21,899 nucleotides of DNA from Planctomycetota bacterium (GCA_019456245.1 VRUF01000004.1:1-21899), one strand, 5' to 3'; counted from the stretch's first letter, positions 1 through 7,022 are shown. A program made the numbers and translations. The notes: generated from the sequence alone by a model not told the origin.

Positions 1-294
1 GATCTGGCCTGCGAGCTGGTCGGCGTAGTTGCAGTATGGTTCGGGGAATTCGCTTACGTCGTCGGTGATGACGTGGTTTTCCACGACGCCGTCGAGGAAG
101 TCGAACCAGAATTTCGATATTTTTGTGAGTATCGCACCCTTGTTGGGGATGCCGGTTTTCATTATGACATCGAATGCGCTCAGGCGGTCGCTGGCTGCGA
201 TTATTAGTTTGTCGCCGAGGTCGTAAATGTCACGAACCTTGCCGTGCCGCACTTTAACGTCTGGTATTTGAGTTTGTAAGATCACATTAGCCAC
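1..294 (-). CDS. purC: SAICAR synthetase (PurC), N-terminal part, runs off the window
   Basis: The product would be phosphoribosylaminoimidazole-succinocarboxamide synthase, which joins aspartate to CAIR with ATP in cytosolic purine synthesis. Only the first 98 codons are present; the C-terminus lies beyond base 1. Residues about 13-29 contain the family signature GKVRDIYDLGDKLIIAASD, followed by RLSAFDVIM and GIPNKGAILTKIS, which is the ATP-binding N-terminal lobe of the yeast Ade1-like PurC type. The start is a GTG at 292-294, preceded by a good Shine-Dalgarno (AGGGAGA, about 5 nt away); no ATG in frame precedes the conserved block. It has its own likely promoter at 332-360 and follows the HD-domain gene by 78 bp on the same strand. 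Identification is from recognisable motifs in the visible third of the protein. Confidence 0.92.
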   Translation of the reverse strand, partial: MANVILQTQIPDVKVRHGKVRDIYDLGDKLIIAASDRLSAFDVIMKTGIPNKGAILTKISKFWFDFLDGVVENHVITDDVSEFPEPYCNYADQLAGQI

Positions 295-331
295 GATTAT
301 CTCCCTTATACAACCGATTCCATTAAGCTAT

Positions 332-360
332 TTTATACGAGCCGTTAATTCTAAGGGCAA
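332..360 (-). promoter_or_regulatory. Predicted sigma-70-type promoter of purC
   Basis: On the minus strand TTGCCC (355-360) is followed after 17 bp by TATAAA (332-337). This gives a leader of about 30 nt that contains the purC Shine-Dalgarno. The match is 4/6 and 5/6 to consensus. It lies wholly in the gap between the HD-domain gene and purC, so purC is probably transcribed independently. No purine-repressor-like operator was recognised here. Confidence 0.5.
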
Positions 361-372
361 GCGGCGGCGATG

Positions 373-1182
373 TCAAGAGCCGGCTTGTTTGTCCAGTTGG
401 AATATTTTGTTTTCCATGTAGACCCGCATGGTTTGGCCGACTTTTTCCATAACTTCATCGTCCGGAAGGAGTTGAAGCAATTGCCCGACGTAGCCGTGTT
501 GTTTTATGCGTTTGAGGGTCGGGGCAAAATTTACGTCGAAGATCATCGCCAGCAGCAATAGTTTCATGTCGTTTAGGGTTTTCAGGCTTGTGTAGTCTAC
601 CTGTGCGTGGTTTTGTATCGCTTCGATGATGTGCGGCGAGTACGTCGGTTCGTCAACCTGTTCCAATTCCAGCGAATAGTTTTCCGGATCATCCCTGTAC
701 TGGCGATATTTCTCTGTGAGCACCCGGTAGATGTCGAGCTTGTCGGCATCGCGGATGATCCTGGCGTGGAGTTCTGTAAGTTCGTCCAGGTCGGCAGGCA
801 GTTCTTTGGCGCCGTGGAGTTCTATGGCTTTTAGGATTATGTCCTGTTCGGTTTCGGTGAGGTCGGCTAGTATGTTGTATTCTTTTAGAATGCGGACTGC
901 CATCAGGTTGTGGTTTTCGCTTTTGGCATCGGAGTAGGTTTGGTATTTTGTGAACTGCTCGAATCGCCCAACGTCATGAAACAGAGCGATGACGGCAGCG
1001 ATGAGCCGGTCGTTTTCGCCAAGACCGATAGCGCCGGCGATATAGATCGCTTCTTTACAAACGTAATCGGTATGAATCTCTTTAAGCTCAAGGTTAGCAT
1101 CGATATAAGCGCTCGTACCGTAGAAGTCAGCGATGTAATCGGCGAACCATGCTTTGAATTTTTGTAATTGTTGGTCTGTCAT
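373..1182 (-). CDS. HD-domain phosphohydrolase (metal-dependent)
   Basis: A 269-residue cytosolic protein with the metal-binding pattern of the HD superfamily: His37 in KEIHTDYV, His69-Asp70 in FHDVGRF, further histidines at 91 and 123 (AIELHGAK), and Asp145 in RDADKLD. HD proteins hydrolyse phosphomonoesters or phosphodiesters of nucleotides and related compounds. The substrate cannot be read from this sequence. There is no signal peptide, membrane segment or second domain (no RelA/SpoT synthetase, GGDEF or response-regulator part). The ATG at 1182 has AGGAT about 5 nt upstream. It lies between the pyruvate dehydrogenase E2 gene (85 bp upstream) and purC, but a strong promoter at 1213-1241 suggests it starts its own transcript. 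The purC neighbour makes a nucleotide-related role plausible, which is inference only. Confidence 0.85.
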   Translation of the reverse strand: MTDQQLQKFKAWFADYIADFYGTSAYIDANLELKEIHTDYVCKEAIYIAGAIGLGENDRLIAAVIALFHDVGRFEQFTKYQTYSDAKSENHNLMAVRILKEYNILADLTETEQDIILKAIELHGAKELPADLDELTELHARIIRDADKLDIYRVLTEKYRQYRDDPENYSLELEQVDEPTYSPHIIEAIQNHAQVDYTSLKTLNDMKLLLLAMIFDVNFAPTLKRIKQHGYVGQLLQLLPDDEVMEKVGQTMRVYMENKIFQLDKQAGS

Positions 1183-1212
1183 AAGTATCCTGAATTTTTA
1201 ACCGTGCGCCCA

Positions 1213-1241
1213 ATTATATAGTAAAAAGCTGTCTGCTGCAA
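1213..1241 (-). promoter_or_regulatory. Predicted promoter of the HD-domain gene
   Basis: On the minus strand TTGCAG (1236-1241), a 17-bp spacer and a perfect TATAAT (1213-1218) lie 31 bp before the HD-domain ATG. This is one of the cleanest -10 boxes in the window and sits in the only sizeable gap (85 bp) after the E2 gene. Confidence 0.6.
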
Positions 1242-1267
1242 GGATTGTGCAAGTTTGGCAGATGAAT

Positions 1268-2452
1268 TTATTGGCGGGGATTTTCAATCATTTCTTTAAG
1301 ATCGGTTAGAAATATCGCGCCTATGGCTCCGTCGATTAGTCTGTGGTCGCATGACAATGTCAGCGCCATGCATTGGTGTATTTGTATTTTTTCGTCATCT
1401 CCGACAACAGGTTGTTTTGATATCTTTCCTACGGCAAGGATTGCAGAATTGGGAGGATTGATTATGGCCGTAAATTCATCTATCCCGAATGAGCCGAGAT
1501 TGCTGATTGTAAAGGTTGAGTTGGCGTAGTCTGCGCTGGTTAGTGAGCCGGCATGCGTTTTTTCGACGAGAGCTTTTAGTTCGCTGTCTATTTGTGTAAG
1601 GCTTTTCGTGTGACACTGGCGAACTACCGGTGCTATCAGGCCGTCCGGCTGCGATACCGCAAGGGCAATATCACAAGTGCGGTGCTGGACGATTTTGTCA
1701 TCCTGCCATGAGCTGTTTATGACGGGATGGCGCTGCATGACCTCTGCGACGAATTTGATCAGAAAAGCATTGAGGGATATTTTGTGGTCGGACTCGGCGT
1801 TGTGTTTTTGCCTGGTTGCAATCAGGCTGTCTGCGATGACATTAACCTTCAGGTAATAGTGGGGCGAGGTAAACTTCGAGCCGGCGAGAGTTTTTGCGAT
1901 GAGTTTGCGTTTGGGTGTTATCTCTATCACTTCATCGTCAGGTCGTGAAAGAGGTGGAGTTGCGGCAGGGGTTTTTGGGATTGCCTGCTTTACGTCTGCT
2001 TCTATTACTCTGCCTTCAGGGCCGGTACCCTTGACGGAACTAATATCGAGTCCGTGTAATTCGGCGAGTTTTCTTGCGAGAGGGCTTGACCTGAGTTTTG
2101 CCGTTGCCAAAGGAGGCATGCTTGTTTTGGGCGGTTGGGGTATGTTTTTTCGTGGTACTTCTTCGGTCAATACCTCCTGCTGCTTAGGTTTTTGGGGAGT
2201 TTCGATTTGTTCGTCCTGTGCGCCAATGACAGCTATTGTTTCACCGATGGCTATGCTTTGTCCTTGGGCGGCGGTTATCCGCAAAAGTGTTCCTTCCGCA
2301 GGCGATTCATATTCCATTACGGCTTTGTCTGTCTCTACTTCACAGAGGATATCTCCCTGGGCAACAATATCGCCCTGATGCTTTATCCATTTAACAATGA
2401 CGCCTTCTTCCATGGTTGGAGACAATGCGAGCATGGGTATGTTTTCGGCCAT
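1268..2452 (-). CDS. pdhC: Pyruvate dehydrogenase complex E2, dihydrolipoamide acetyltransferase
   Basis: This is the core acyltransferase that moves the acetyl group from E1 to CoA through a swinging lipoyl arm. Its 394 residues contain one N-terminal lipoyl domain (about 1-78) with the modified lysine in ETDKAVMEYES (Lys43), a Pro-rich linker, a peripheral subunit-binding domain (about 121-156, SSPLARKLAELHG ... GTGPEGRV) and the C-terminal catalytic domain ending in DHRLIDG (His370, Asp374), the acetyltransferase signature. An upstream in-frame extension reaches into the E1 beta gene. The ATG at 2452 is preferred because the lipoyl domain begins directly there (MAENIPMLALSPTMEEG) and GAGGACCGGAAG precedes it. 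It starts 10 bp after the E1 beta stop, so the two are surely co-transcribed. The single lipoyl domain resembles Gram-positive and mitochondrial-type E2. Branched-chain 2-oxoacid E2 is the main alternative. Confidence 0.93.
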   Translation of the reverse strand: MAENIPMLALSPTMEEGVIVKWIKHQGDIVAQGDILCEVETDKAVMEYESPAEGTLLRITAAQGQSIAIGETIAVIGAQDEQIETPQKPKQQEVLTEEVPRKNIPQPPKTSMPPLATAKLRSSPLARKLAELHGLDISSVKGTGPEGRVIEADVKQAIPKTPAATPPLSRPDDEVIEITPKRKLIAKTLAGSKFTSPHYYLKVNVIADSLIATRQKHNAESDHKISLNAFLIKFVAEVMQRHPVINSSWQDDKIVQHRTCDIALAVSQPDGLIAPVVRQCHTKSLTQIDSELKALVEKTHAGSLTSADYANSTFTISNLGSFGIDEFTAIINPPNSAILAVGKISKQPVVGDDEKIQIHQCMALTLSCDHRLIDGAIGAIFLTDLKEMIENPRQ

Positions 2453-2462
2453 CTTCCGGTCC

Positions 2463-3443
2463 TCAATTTTTGTATAGCACTTTCTTAACCGCAGTGACGA
2501 TCTTTTCGGCAGAGGGCTGGACTTGAAGTTCCAGCCTGTGATTGTAGGGCATCGGAACATCAAGCCCGGCTACAAGTTCGACCTGAGCGTCCAGTATGTC
2601 GAAGCATTTATTTGAAACAAGCCATGCGACATAAGAACCGACGCTGGCAACAGGGCAGGATTCGTCAATGACTACGCATCTGCCTGTTTTCGCAACTGAT
2701 GCGACTATCGCTTCTTCATCTAAAGGGCGAAGGCTTCTAAGATCGAGAACTTCAGCACTAACACCTTCGGCTTGGAGCTGCTCGGCGGCGCTTACGGCAA
2801 GATGCAGTACTTTTCCAAATGTGATGAGTGTTACGTCCGTACCGCTGCGTTTGATGTCAGCTTTGCCTATTGGAACCAAATATTCTTCTTTTGGTACATC
2901 ACCTTTTGTGTTGTAGAGCAGTTCAGCTTCCATCATAACCACAGGGTTGTCGTTGCGTATGGCGGATTTCAGCAGGCCTTTGGCATCGTAGGGTGTTGCC
3001 GGGGATATTACTAACAGACCCGGTGTGTGTGCGTAAAATGCAGCAAGTGCCTGTGAGTGTTGCGCGGCGAGGTATTCTGCCGGGCCGTTTGGACCTCTGA
3101 AAACTATCGGCAGTTTGAACTGGCCGCCTGACATGTATCGCATTTTTGCCGCATTGTTTATTACCTGGTCGAGTGCCTGTATGGAAAAATTAAAAGTCAT
3201 CCACTCTACGACAGGTCGCAGGCCGGCCATGGCGGCTCCGATACCGATTCCCGTAAAACCGCCTTCGGTTATAGGCGTGTCGATCACGCGTTTTTCGCCG
3301 TATTTGTCGTAAAGGCCTCGGCTGACCTTATAGGCACCGTTGTAAAGAGCAACTTCTTCGCCGATAAGAAATACACGATCATCTCGCGCCATCTCTTCGT
3401 CTATGGCTTGGTTTAGAGCTTCTCTGTACGTTATTTCGGGCAT
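2463..3443 (-). CDS. pdhB: Pyruvate dehydrogenase E1 component, beta subunit
   Basis: The beta subunit of the heterotetrameric thiamine-diphosphate-dependent E1, which decarboxylates pyruvate and acetylates the E2 lipoyl group. Its 326 residues match the usual length. Visible family blocks are the N-terminal TYREALNQAIDEEMARD with FLIGEEV (the Glu contacting the cofactor ring), DTPITEGGFTGIGIGAAMAGLRPVVEWM, and the C-terminal transketolase half with ITFGKVLHLA, VLDLRSLRPLDEEAI and VVIDESC. It begins 1 bp after the E1 alpha stop with AGGAA as the ribosome-binding site inside the end of E1 alpha, which implies translational coupling and equimolar production. Assignment to pyruvate rather than branched-chain or acetoin substrates rests on overall resemblance and operon composition, not on a diagnostic residue. 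Confidence 0.92.
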   Translation of the reverse strand: MPEITYREALNQAIDEEMARDDRVFLIGEEVALYNGAYKVSRGLYDKYGEKRVIDTPITEGGFTGIGIGAAMAGLRPVVEWMTFNFSIQALDQVINNAAKMRYMSGGQFKLPIVFRGPNGPAEYLAAQHSQALAAFYAHTPGLLVISPATPYDAKGLLKSAIRNDNPVVMMEAELLYNTKGDVPKEEYLVPIGKADIKRSGTDVTLITFGKVLHLAVSAAEQLQAEGVSAEVLDLRSLRPLDEEAIVASVAKTGRCVVIDESCPVASVGSYVAWLVSNKCFDILDAQVELVAGLDVPMPYNHRLELQVQPSAEKIVTAVKKVLYKN

Positions 3444-3444
3444 T

Positions 3445-4437
3445 TTATTCCTGCGTTTCGGCTAAAATATCTTCATATAAAGTTTCGATTTCAGGGTTTT
3501 TGCTTTGCTCGGCAAAATCGATAGCTTCAGTGACGATAGATTTGCAATCTTTGTCCATCACCACATATTCATCTTCGGTAAACATACCTGCCGCGGTCAT
3601 CCTGTCCCTTAGAATGACGATGGGATCCTGTGATTTGTATTTGGCGACTTCTTTCTTTGTTCGGTATGTAGCCGGGTCCGACATCGAATGGCCGAGATAG
3701 CGGTAAGTTCTTATTTCCAGCAGGCTGGGTTTTGATCGCTCTCTGGCGAGCTTGACGGCATCGGTTACACTTTGATATACAGCCAGGACATCCATGCCGT
3801 CTACTCTTGAGCCGGGCATGTTGTATGATGCTGCTAGTTTTGACAGTTCGTTTACGGCAGAGGCGCGGCGGAAATCCGTTCCCATGCCGTATTGGTTATT
3901 TTCGCAGATGTAAACAATCGGCAGTTTCCAGAGTCCGGCCATGTTCAGTGCCTCGTGAAACGAACCCTGGTGGATCGCTCCATCGCCAAAGAAGCAAAGA
4001 ACTACGCCGTCTTCATTTTTATACTTAATCTTTACAGCCATACCTGTTGCAAGCGGGATATGCGAGCCTACTATTCCGTGGCCCCCGTAGAAATGTTTTT
4101 GCTCATCAAACAGGTGCATCGATCCGCCCTTGCCGCGGCAGCATCCGGTGATCTTACCGAAGAGTTCTGCCATTACGACTTTGGGATCCATGCCGACTGT
4201 AAGTGCGTGGCCGTGGTCGCGGTAGGCGGTAATGATATAATCTTTCGCAAGGTCGACGGTTGCGATTGCGCCGGTGCATACGGCTTCCTGGCCGATGTAT
4301 ATGTGACAGAAACCGCCGATCTTGCGCAGGCCGTACATCTGGGCGGCTTTTTCCTCGAATCTGCGTATTAGCAGCATCTGCTGGAGCAAACTGCTCAGAA
4401 AGGACTTGTCATATTTTGTAATATCTGGAGAATTCAT
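3445..4437 (-). CDS. pdhA: Pyruvate dehydrogenase E1 component, alpha subunit
   Basis: The alpha subunit of the two-subunit E1. The thiamine-diphosphate/Mg motif is complete: GDG at 151-153 through NN at 180-181. The upstream signature GKGGSMHLFD (103-111) and the phosphorylation-loop region RYLGHSMSDPATYRTK (246-261) are also present. The 330-residue length is typical. It starts 1 bp after the stop of the PPOX-like gene with only a weak Shine-Dalgarno, suggesting translational coupling to that upstream frame. With E1 beta and E2 it forms an E1a-E1b-E2 operon. The fourth part, dihydrolipoamide dehydrogenase (E3), is not next to it in this window and must be encoded elsewhere. Confidence 0.93.
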   Translation of the reverse strand: MNSPDITKYDKSFLSSLLQQMLLIRRFEEKAAQMYGLRKIGGFCHIYIGQEAVCTGAIATVDLAKDYIITAYRDHGHALTVGMDPKVVMAELFGKITGCCRGKGGSMHLFDEQKHFYGGHGIVGSHIPLATGMAVKIKYKNEDGVVLCFFGDGAIHQGSFHEALNMAGLWKLPIVYICENNQYGMGTDFRRASAVNELSKLAASYNMPGSRVDGMDVLAVYQSVTDAVKLARERSKPSLLEIRTYRYLGHSMSDPATYRTKKEVAKYKSQDPIVILRDRMTAAGMFTEDEYVVMDKDCKSIVTEAIDFAEQSKNPEIETLYEDILAETQE

Positions 4438-4438
4438 G

Positions 4439-4888
4439 CTACTGTGTCTCTGGAAAAGTTACGATCTGACGTTGTGCTTTCATTGGTTTTAAGTATACGG
4501 CTGAGTGGATCTTTGTTTCGAGTATTACAAATTCTTCCGGGCTGGCGTTGGCTTTCCAGAACGCTGCAAGTCTGGGGCCGAGGGTTTCGAGCAATTCGCT
4601 TTTTGTCGCCGGGGTGTCGATGATGTTGACGGTGCCCTGAATATTTACTATCTCTCTAAGGTCGCGGGTCTGGATCATCCATTCGACGTTGTTATTAGCT
4701 GATATTTGCTTTAGTTTTTCACTGGACGGTACTGTGAAACAATAAATTGCATCGGGTTGGTATTTTAGTATGGCAGGTGTCATCCACCTGAGGTGCACCT
4801 TCCCCTGCCGGTCACAGGTTGCCAGAACCGCGGTTTTGGCGTCTTCAAGAATTGACTCTATTTTGTTTATAATTTCCTGTTGTTCCAT
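4439..4888 (-). CDS. PPOX-type FMN-binding split-barrel protein, first gene of the PDH operon
   Basis: A 149-residue protein resembling the pyridoxamine-5-phosphate-oxidase-like (general stress protein 26 type) split-barrel flavoproteins. The beta strands KTAVLATCDRQGKVHLRWMTPAIL, IYCFTVPSSEKLKQISANNNVEWMI and IVNIQGTVNII follow the usual order of the fold. Members bind FMN, F420 or haem, and many have no known reaction; no substrate can be assigned here. The ATG at 4888 has GAGGGGAAA just upstream. Its stop is 1 bp from the E1 alpha start, so it is the leading cistron of the pyruvate dehydrogenase transcript. A role in redox or cofactor supply for the complex is a guess from position only. 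Confidence 0.75.
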   Translation of the reverse strand: MEQQEIINKIESILEDAKTAVLATCDRQGKVHLRWMTPAILKYQPDAIYCFTVPSSEKLKQISANNNVEWMIQTRDLREIVNIQGTVNIIDTPATKSELLETLGPRLAAFWKANASPEEFVILETKIHSAVYLKPMKAQRQIVTFPETQ

Positions 4889-4925
4889 TTTCCCCTCTGC
4901 TCGATAGTCGGTGCTCTTGTTTCAA

Positions 4926-4978
4926 AAAGGCATTAGCCTTTATCCAGTCTTTAAAGTTATTATCGGCTTTTCTGTTAA
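4926..4978 (-). promoter_or_regulatory. Possible promoter and 5'-end hairpin of the PPOX-PDH operon
   Basis: On the minus strand TTAACA (4973-4978), a 17-bp spacer and TTTAAA (4950-4955) form a moderate promoter. The predicted transcript would begin near 4943 and fold at once into AAAGGC-UAAU-GCCUUU (4926-4941), a perfect 6-bp stem with a 4-base loop. Such a hairpin at the very 5' end commonly protects mRNA. It is followed by only two U residues before GAAAC, so it is a poor terminator. Confidence 0.35.
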
Positions 4979-5184
4979 TACCCTATAGTTTTTTTGAGTC
5001 GATTTAGTTATTCCACTGTCGATTATAAAACAAACAAGCTCTCTAGGCCGCTGGCACCACTTCTTCAGCAAAAACCTTTCTAAAGTATCATTTGGCTCAT
5101 TACGACATCAACACCACCTGTCGATTTTAGTCTCATTCATTGTAATTAAAAAAACTCGGTTCAAATTTAAAGAAGAGGAAAATC
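4979..5184. other. AT-rich divergent intergenic region
   Basis: Together with 4889-4978 this is the 296-bp gap between the divergent PDH operon and the hydrolase gene. It is AT-rich and holds no coding frame I can support. CTGTCGATT occurs twice in the same orientation (near 5016 and 5117), each followed by T/A-rich sequence, and a third related GTCGATT lies near 4997. These could be binding sites for a regulator of the divergent pair, but three short matches in AT-rich DNA are weak evidence. Confidence 0.3.
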
Positions 5185-6096
5185 ATGGTAGAATTAAAAC
5201 ATAAAGTAAATCAAGTATTTAATACGCAGCACAAAACAATCGAAGTCGAAGGGCTTGACATCTATTATCGCGAAGCCGGCCCGGAGGGCGCTTGCACGAT
5301 TCTCTTGCTTCACGGTTTCCCCACATCGTCTCATATGTTTAGAAACTTAATTCCAGCGATGTCCGATAAGTTCCATGTAATAGCTCCGGATTATCCCGGT
5401 TTTGGAAACAGCTCGATGCCGACGGTCGACGAGTTTGACTATACCTTCGACCATCTGGCAGAAATTATCGACAGCTTTACTGAAAAGGCGGGTCTGGAGA
5501 AATACAGCATTTACATGATGGATTACGGCGCGCCGGTCGGCTATCGTCTTGCAGTGAAACATCCCGAAAGAGTTGAGTCGCTCATTATCCAGAACGGCAA
5601 TGCCTATGACGAAGGTCTGCTGGATTTTTGGGAGCCGATAAAAGCTTATTGGCAGGACAAGACAGATGAAAATGCCGATGTCTTGAGAGACAGCCTGCTC
5701 ACCATGGAAGCTACGAAATGGCAGTACACCAATGGCGTCCGCAATCTTGAAGCTATTGATCCGGATAATTGGATCCACGATCAGTCCCTGATGGAACGGG
5801 ACGGCAACAAGGATATCCAGCTTGAACTGTTCTATGACTACGGGTCAAACCCGCCGCTTTATCGGCAGTGGCAAGCTTACTTCCGCGAGCATCAGCCGCC
5901 CGCGTTGATCGTCTGGGGAAAGAACGACTATATTTTTCCCGCTGAAGGGGCCGAGCCTTATAAGCGCGATCTTAGCAATATCGATTTCCATTTGTTAGAT
6001 ACGGGACACTTTGCCCTGGAAGAGGACGGCAGCCTCATTACTAACCTGATCTGGGATTTTATGGCAAAGAACGTAGATGTTCATAAGACGGATTGA
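5185..6096 (+). CDS. Alpha/beta-hydrolase with Asp nucleophile (haloalkane dehalogenase / epoxide hydrolase-like)
   Basis: A 303-residue single-domain cytosolic hydrolase. The oxyanion-hole motif HGFPTSS is at 43-49. The nucleophile elbow reads MMDYGAPVG, putting Asp113 where lipases have Ser. The likely acid is Asp248 in WGKNDYIFP and the base is His275 in DTGHFALEE. An Asp nucleophile is the mark of haloalkane dehalogenases, epoxide hydrolases and fluoroacetate dehalogenases, which form a covalent ester intermediate. The cap region (about 138-225) contains several Trp and Tyr residues (FWEPIKAYW, KWQY, NW), but I cannot separate dehalogenase from epoxide hydrolase by eye. AGAGGA lies 7-8 nt before the ATG. 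It is divergent from the PDH operon; its stop is 45 bp before the next start. Confidence 0.85.
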   Translation: MVELKHKVNQVFNTQHKTIEVEGLDIYYREAGPEGACTILLLHGFPTSSHMFRNLIPAMSDKFHVIAPDYPGFGNSSMPTVDEFDYTFDHLAEIIDSFTEKAGLEKYSIYMMDYGAPVGYRLAVKHPERVESLIIQNGNAYDEGLLDFWEPIKAYWQDKTDENADVLRDSLLTMEATKWQYTNGVRNLEAIDPDNWIHDQSLMERDGNKDIQLELFYDYGSNPPLYRQWQAYFREHQPPALIVWGKNDYIFPAEGAEPYKRDLSNIDFHLLDTGHFALEEDGSLITNLIWDFMAKNVDVHKTD

Positions 6097-6106
6097 AAGT
6101 CATAGC

Positions 6107-6134
6107 TGGACAGAAATGTTTTTGTTGTTATAAT
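6107..6134 (+). promoter_or_regulatory. Strong promoter of the DUF3859 gene, predicting a leaderless mRNA
   Basis: TGGACA (6107-6112), a 16-bp spacer and TATAAT (6129-6134) lie just after the hydrolase stop at 6096. The ATG of the next gene begins at 6141, exactly 7 bases after the -10 box, where transcription normally starts. No Shine-Dalgarno is present. Confidence 0.65.
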
Positions 6135-6140
6135 CCCGCT

Positions 6141-6560
6141 ATGGGTAAGAAGTTTAAATGTGTTGTTCGTACTTTTGGGATTTATGAGCGGTTTGATAAG
6201 GGCGATGAGGGACTTCCTCGTTTTCTTGAACGAACCGCCAAAATTCCTTGCAGGGTTGATGTTGAGTTTGGGTATGTGCTGCATATTACCGGGGGTAAGG
6301 GTAAAAAGCTTACCTACGAGATCGATCATCCGCCTTTTAAGGATTCTTCCGGTGAGATAGCACCTGCTTTTGTCGGCGATGTTTACATCAACAGCAACGA
6401 CTACCGTTTTTTTCTGGGCGATACCATCTGGCTGCCGCTTGAAGATAAACTTGGGGCGTGGACATTGACAACATACTGCAGCGGCAAAAATCTTGCACAA
6501 AAAATGCTGAAAGTGGTAACCGAAGAAGAGTACGAAAGACAGGACCACGGGGACATTTAG
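6141..6560 (+). CDS. DUF3859-family protein
   Basis: A 139-residue soluble protein of unknown function. It carries the order of blocks I associate with DUF3859: an opening strand with FGIYERFD, TAKIPCRVDVEFGYVLHITGG, KLTYEIDHPPF, GDVYINSNDYRFFLGDTIWLP and LGAWTLTTYCSGKNLAQKMLKV. The fold should be beta-sandwich-like; no catalytic residues are known to me. A longer frame could begin at a TTG at 6093, overlapping the hydrolase stop. ATG 6141 is preferred because the family block begins at once and because a near-consensus promoter places the transcription start at this ATG. If right, the mRNA has no leader. A likely terminator follows. Confidence 0.75.
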   Translation: MGKKFKCVVRTFGIYERFDKGDEGLPRFLERTAKIPCRVDVEFGYVLHITGGKGKKLTYEIDHPPFKDSSGEIAPAFVGDVYINSNDYRFFLGDTIWLPLEDKLGAWTLTTYCSGKNLAQKMLKVVTEEEYERQDHGDI

Positions 6561-6570
6561 TAACGGTCAG

Positions 6571-6605
6571 GCCAATCCTAATCCTTTTGGGGTAGGCTTT
6601 TTGTT
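6571..6605 (+). terminator. Predicted rho-independent terminator after the DUF3859 gene
   Basis: CCTAATCC (6577-6584) can pair with GGGGTAGG (6589-6596) around a TTTT loop, with one A/G mismatch and one G-T pair. The flanking GCC/GGC may extend the stem. A run of five T residues follows directly (6598-6602). It lies 11 bp after the DUF3859 stop. Confidence 0.6.
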
Positions 6606-6651
6606 TTGGTTTTACTTAAGCCGCCCTCACAAATTCCCGATCAATACTGTG

Positions 6652-6688
6652 GAGTCAACTTGACTCGAAACACAGACTTTTTTATAAG
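6652..6688 (+). promoter_or_regulatory. SAP-protein promoter overlapped by a perfect inverted repeat (operator candidate)
   Basis: TTGACT (6660-6665), a 17-bp spacer and TATAAG (6683-6688) form a near-consensus promoter. GAGTCAA-C-TTGACTC (6652-6666) is a perfect 7-bp inverted repeat with one central base, and its right arm is the -35 box itself. A dimeric regulator bound here would block RNA polymerase. The regulator is unknown. Confidence 0.6.
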
Positions 6689-6700
6689 GGGTGGAATAGA

Positions 6701-6919
6701 ATGGTCGCGATAAACAAAGCACCAAACTCGATGAAGATGGGCGAACTGAAGGAAAGAGCCAAATCTTTTGGCATAAGCTGCGGCAAGCTCAAAAAGACGG
6801 ACCTTATTCAGGCTATCCAAAAAGCCGAGGGGTTCACGGTCTGCTATGGCAACTCAAACGGCAACTGCCAGAATTCGGATTGCTGTTTCATGCAGGACTG
6901 TATGAAGATCAAGAGCTAG
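6701..6919 (+). CDS. Small SAP/Rho-N-like domain protein with a Cys-rich tail
   Basis: A 72-residue protein. Residues about 11-43 (MKMGELKERAKSFGIS ... KLKKTDLIQAIQKAEG) match the helix-turn-helix SAP/Rho-N-type fold, which usually binds nucleic acids. The tail carries Cys48, Cys56, Cys61, Cys62 and Cys67, a spacing that could hold a metal or a disulphide cluster. ATG 6701 follows GGGGTGGAATAGA, but the predicted transcription start is only about 5-8 bases before it. Met11 (6731) or Met13 are alternative starts close to the domain edge. The gene stands alone, with a terminator on either side. Small proteins with this combination are frequent in bacteria and, to my knowledge, uncharacterised. 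Confidence 0.75.
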   Translation: MVAINKAPNSMKMGELKERAKSFGISCGKLKKTDLIQAIQKAEGFTVCYGNSNGNCQNSDCCFMQDCMKIKS

Positions 6920-6976
6920 ATACAGTGCGGGCGTGGCCCACCTTACCGGCGGCCTGAAGATCAAAGACGGGCCGTT

Positions 6977-7001
6977 GCGGGAGTCCTGCGTTTTCTTTTT
7001 T
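6977..7001 (+). terminator. Predicted terminator after the SAP-domain gene
   Basis: GCGGG (6977-6981) and CCTGC (6985-6989) form a short GC-rich stem with a 3-base loop and one G-T pair. They are followed by TTTTCTTTTTT (6991-7001). It lies 57 bp past the stop; the GC-rich stretch 6929-6976 between may add further stems (for example GGGC-GTG-GCCC). Confidence 0.55.
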
Positions 7002-7022
7002 GTCTACACAATACCATCCTAT

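Noticed and set aside
2453..2563. 37-residue N-terminal extension of the E2 frame
   Set aside because: It overlaps the end of the E1 beta gene, and the lipoyl domain begins exactly at the later ATG with its own ribosome-binding site.
6081..6548. 155-codon open frame on the minus strand opposite the DUF3859 gene
   Set aside because: It lies fully antisense to a recognisable protein family and its translation has no family features.
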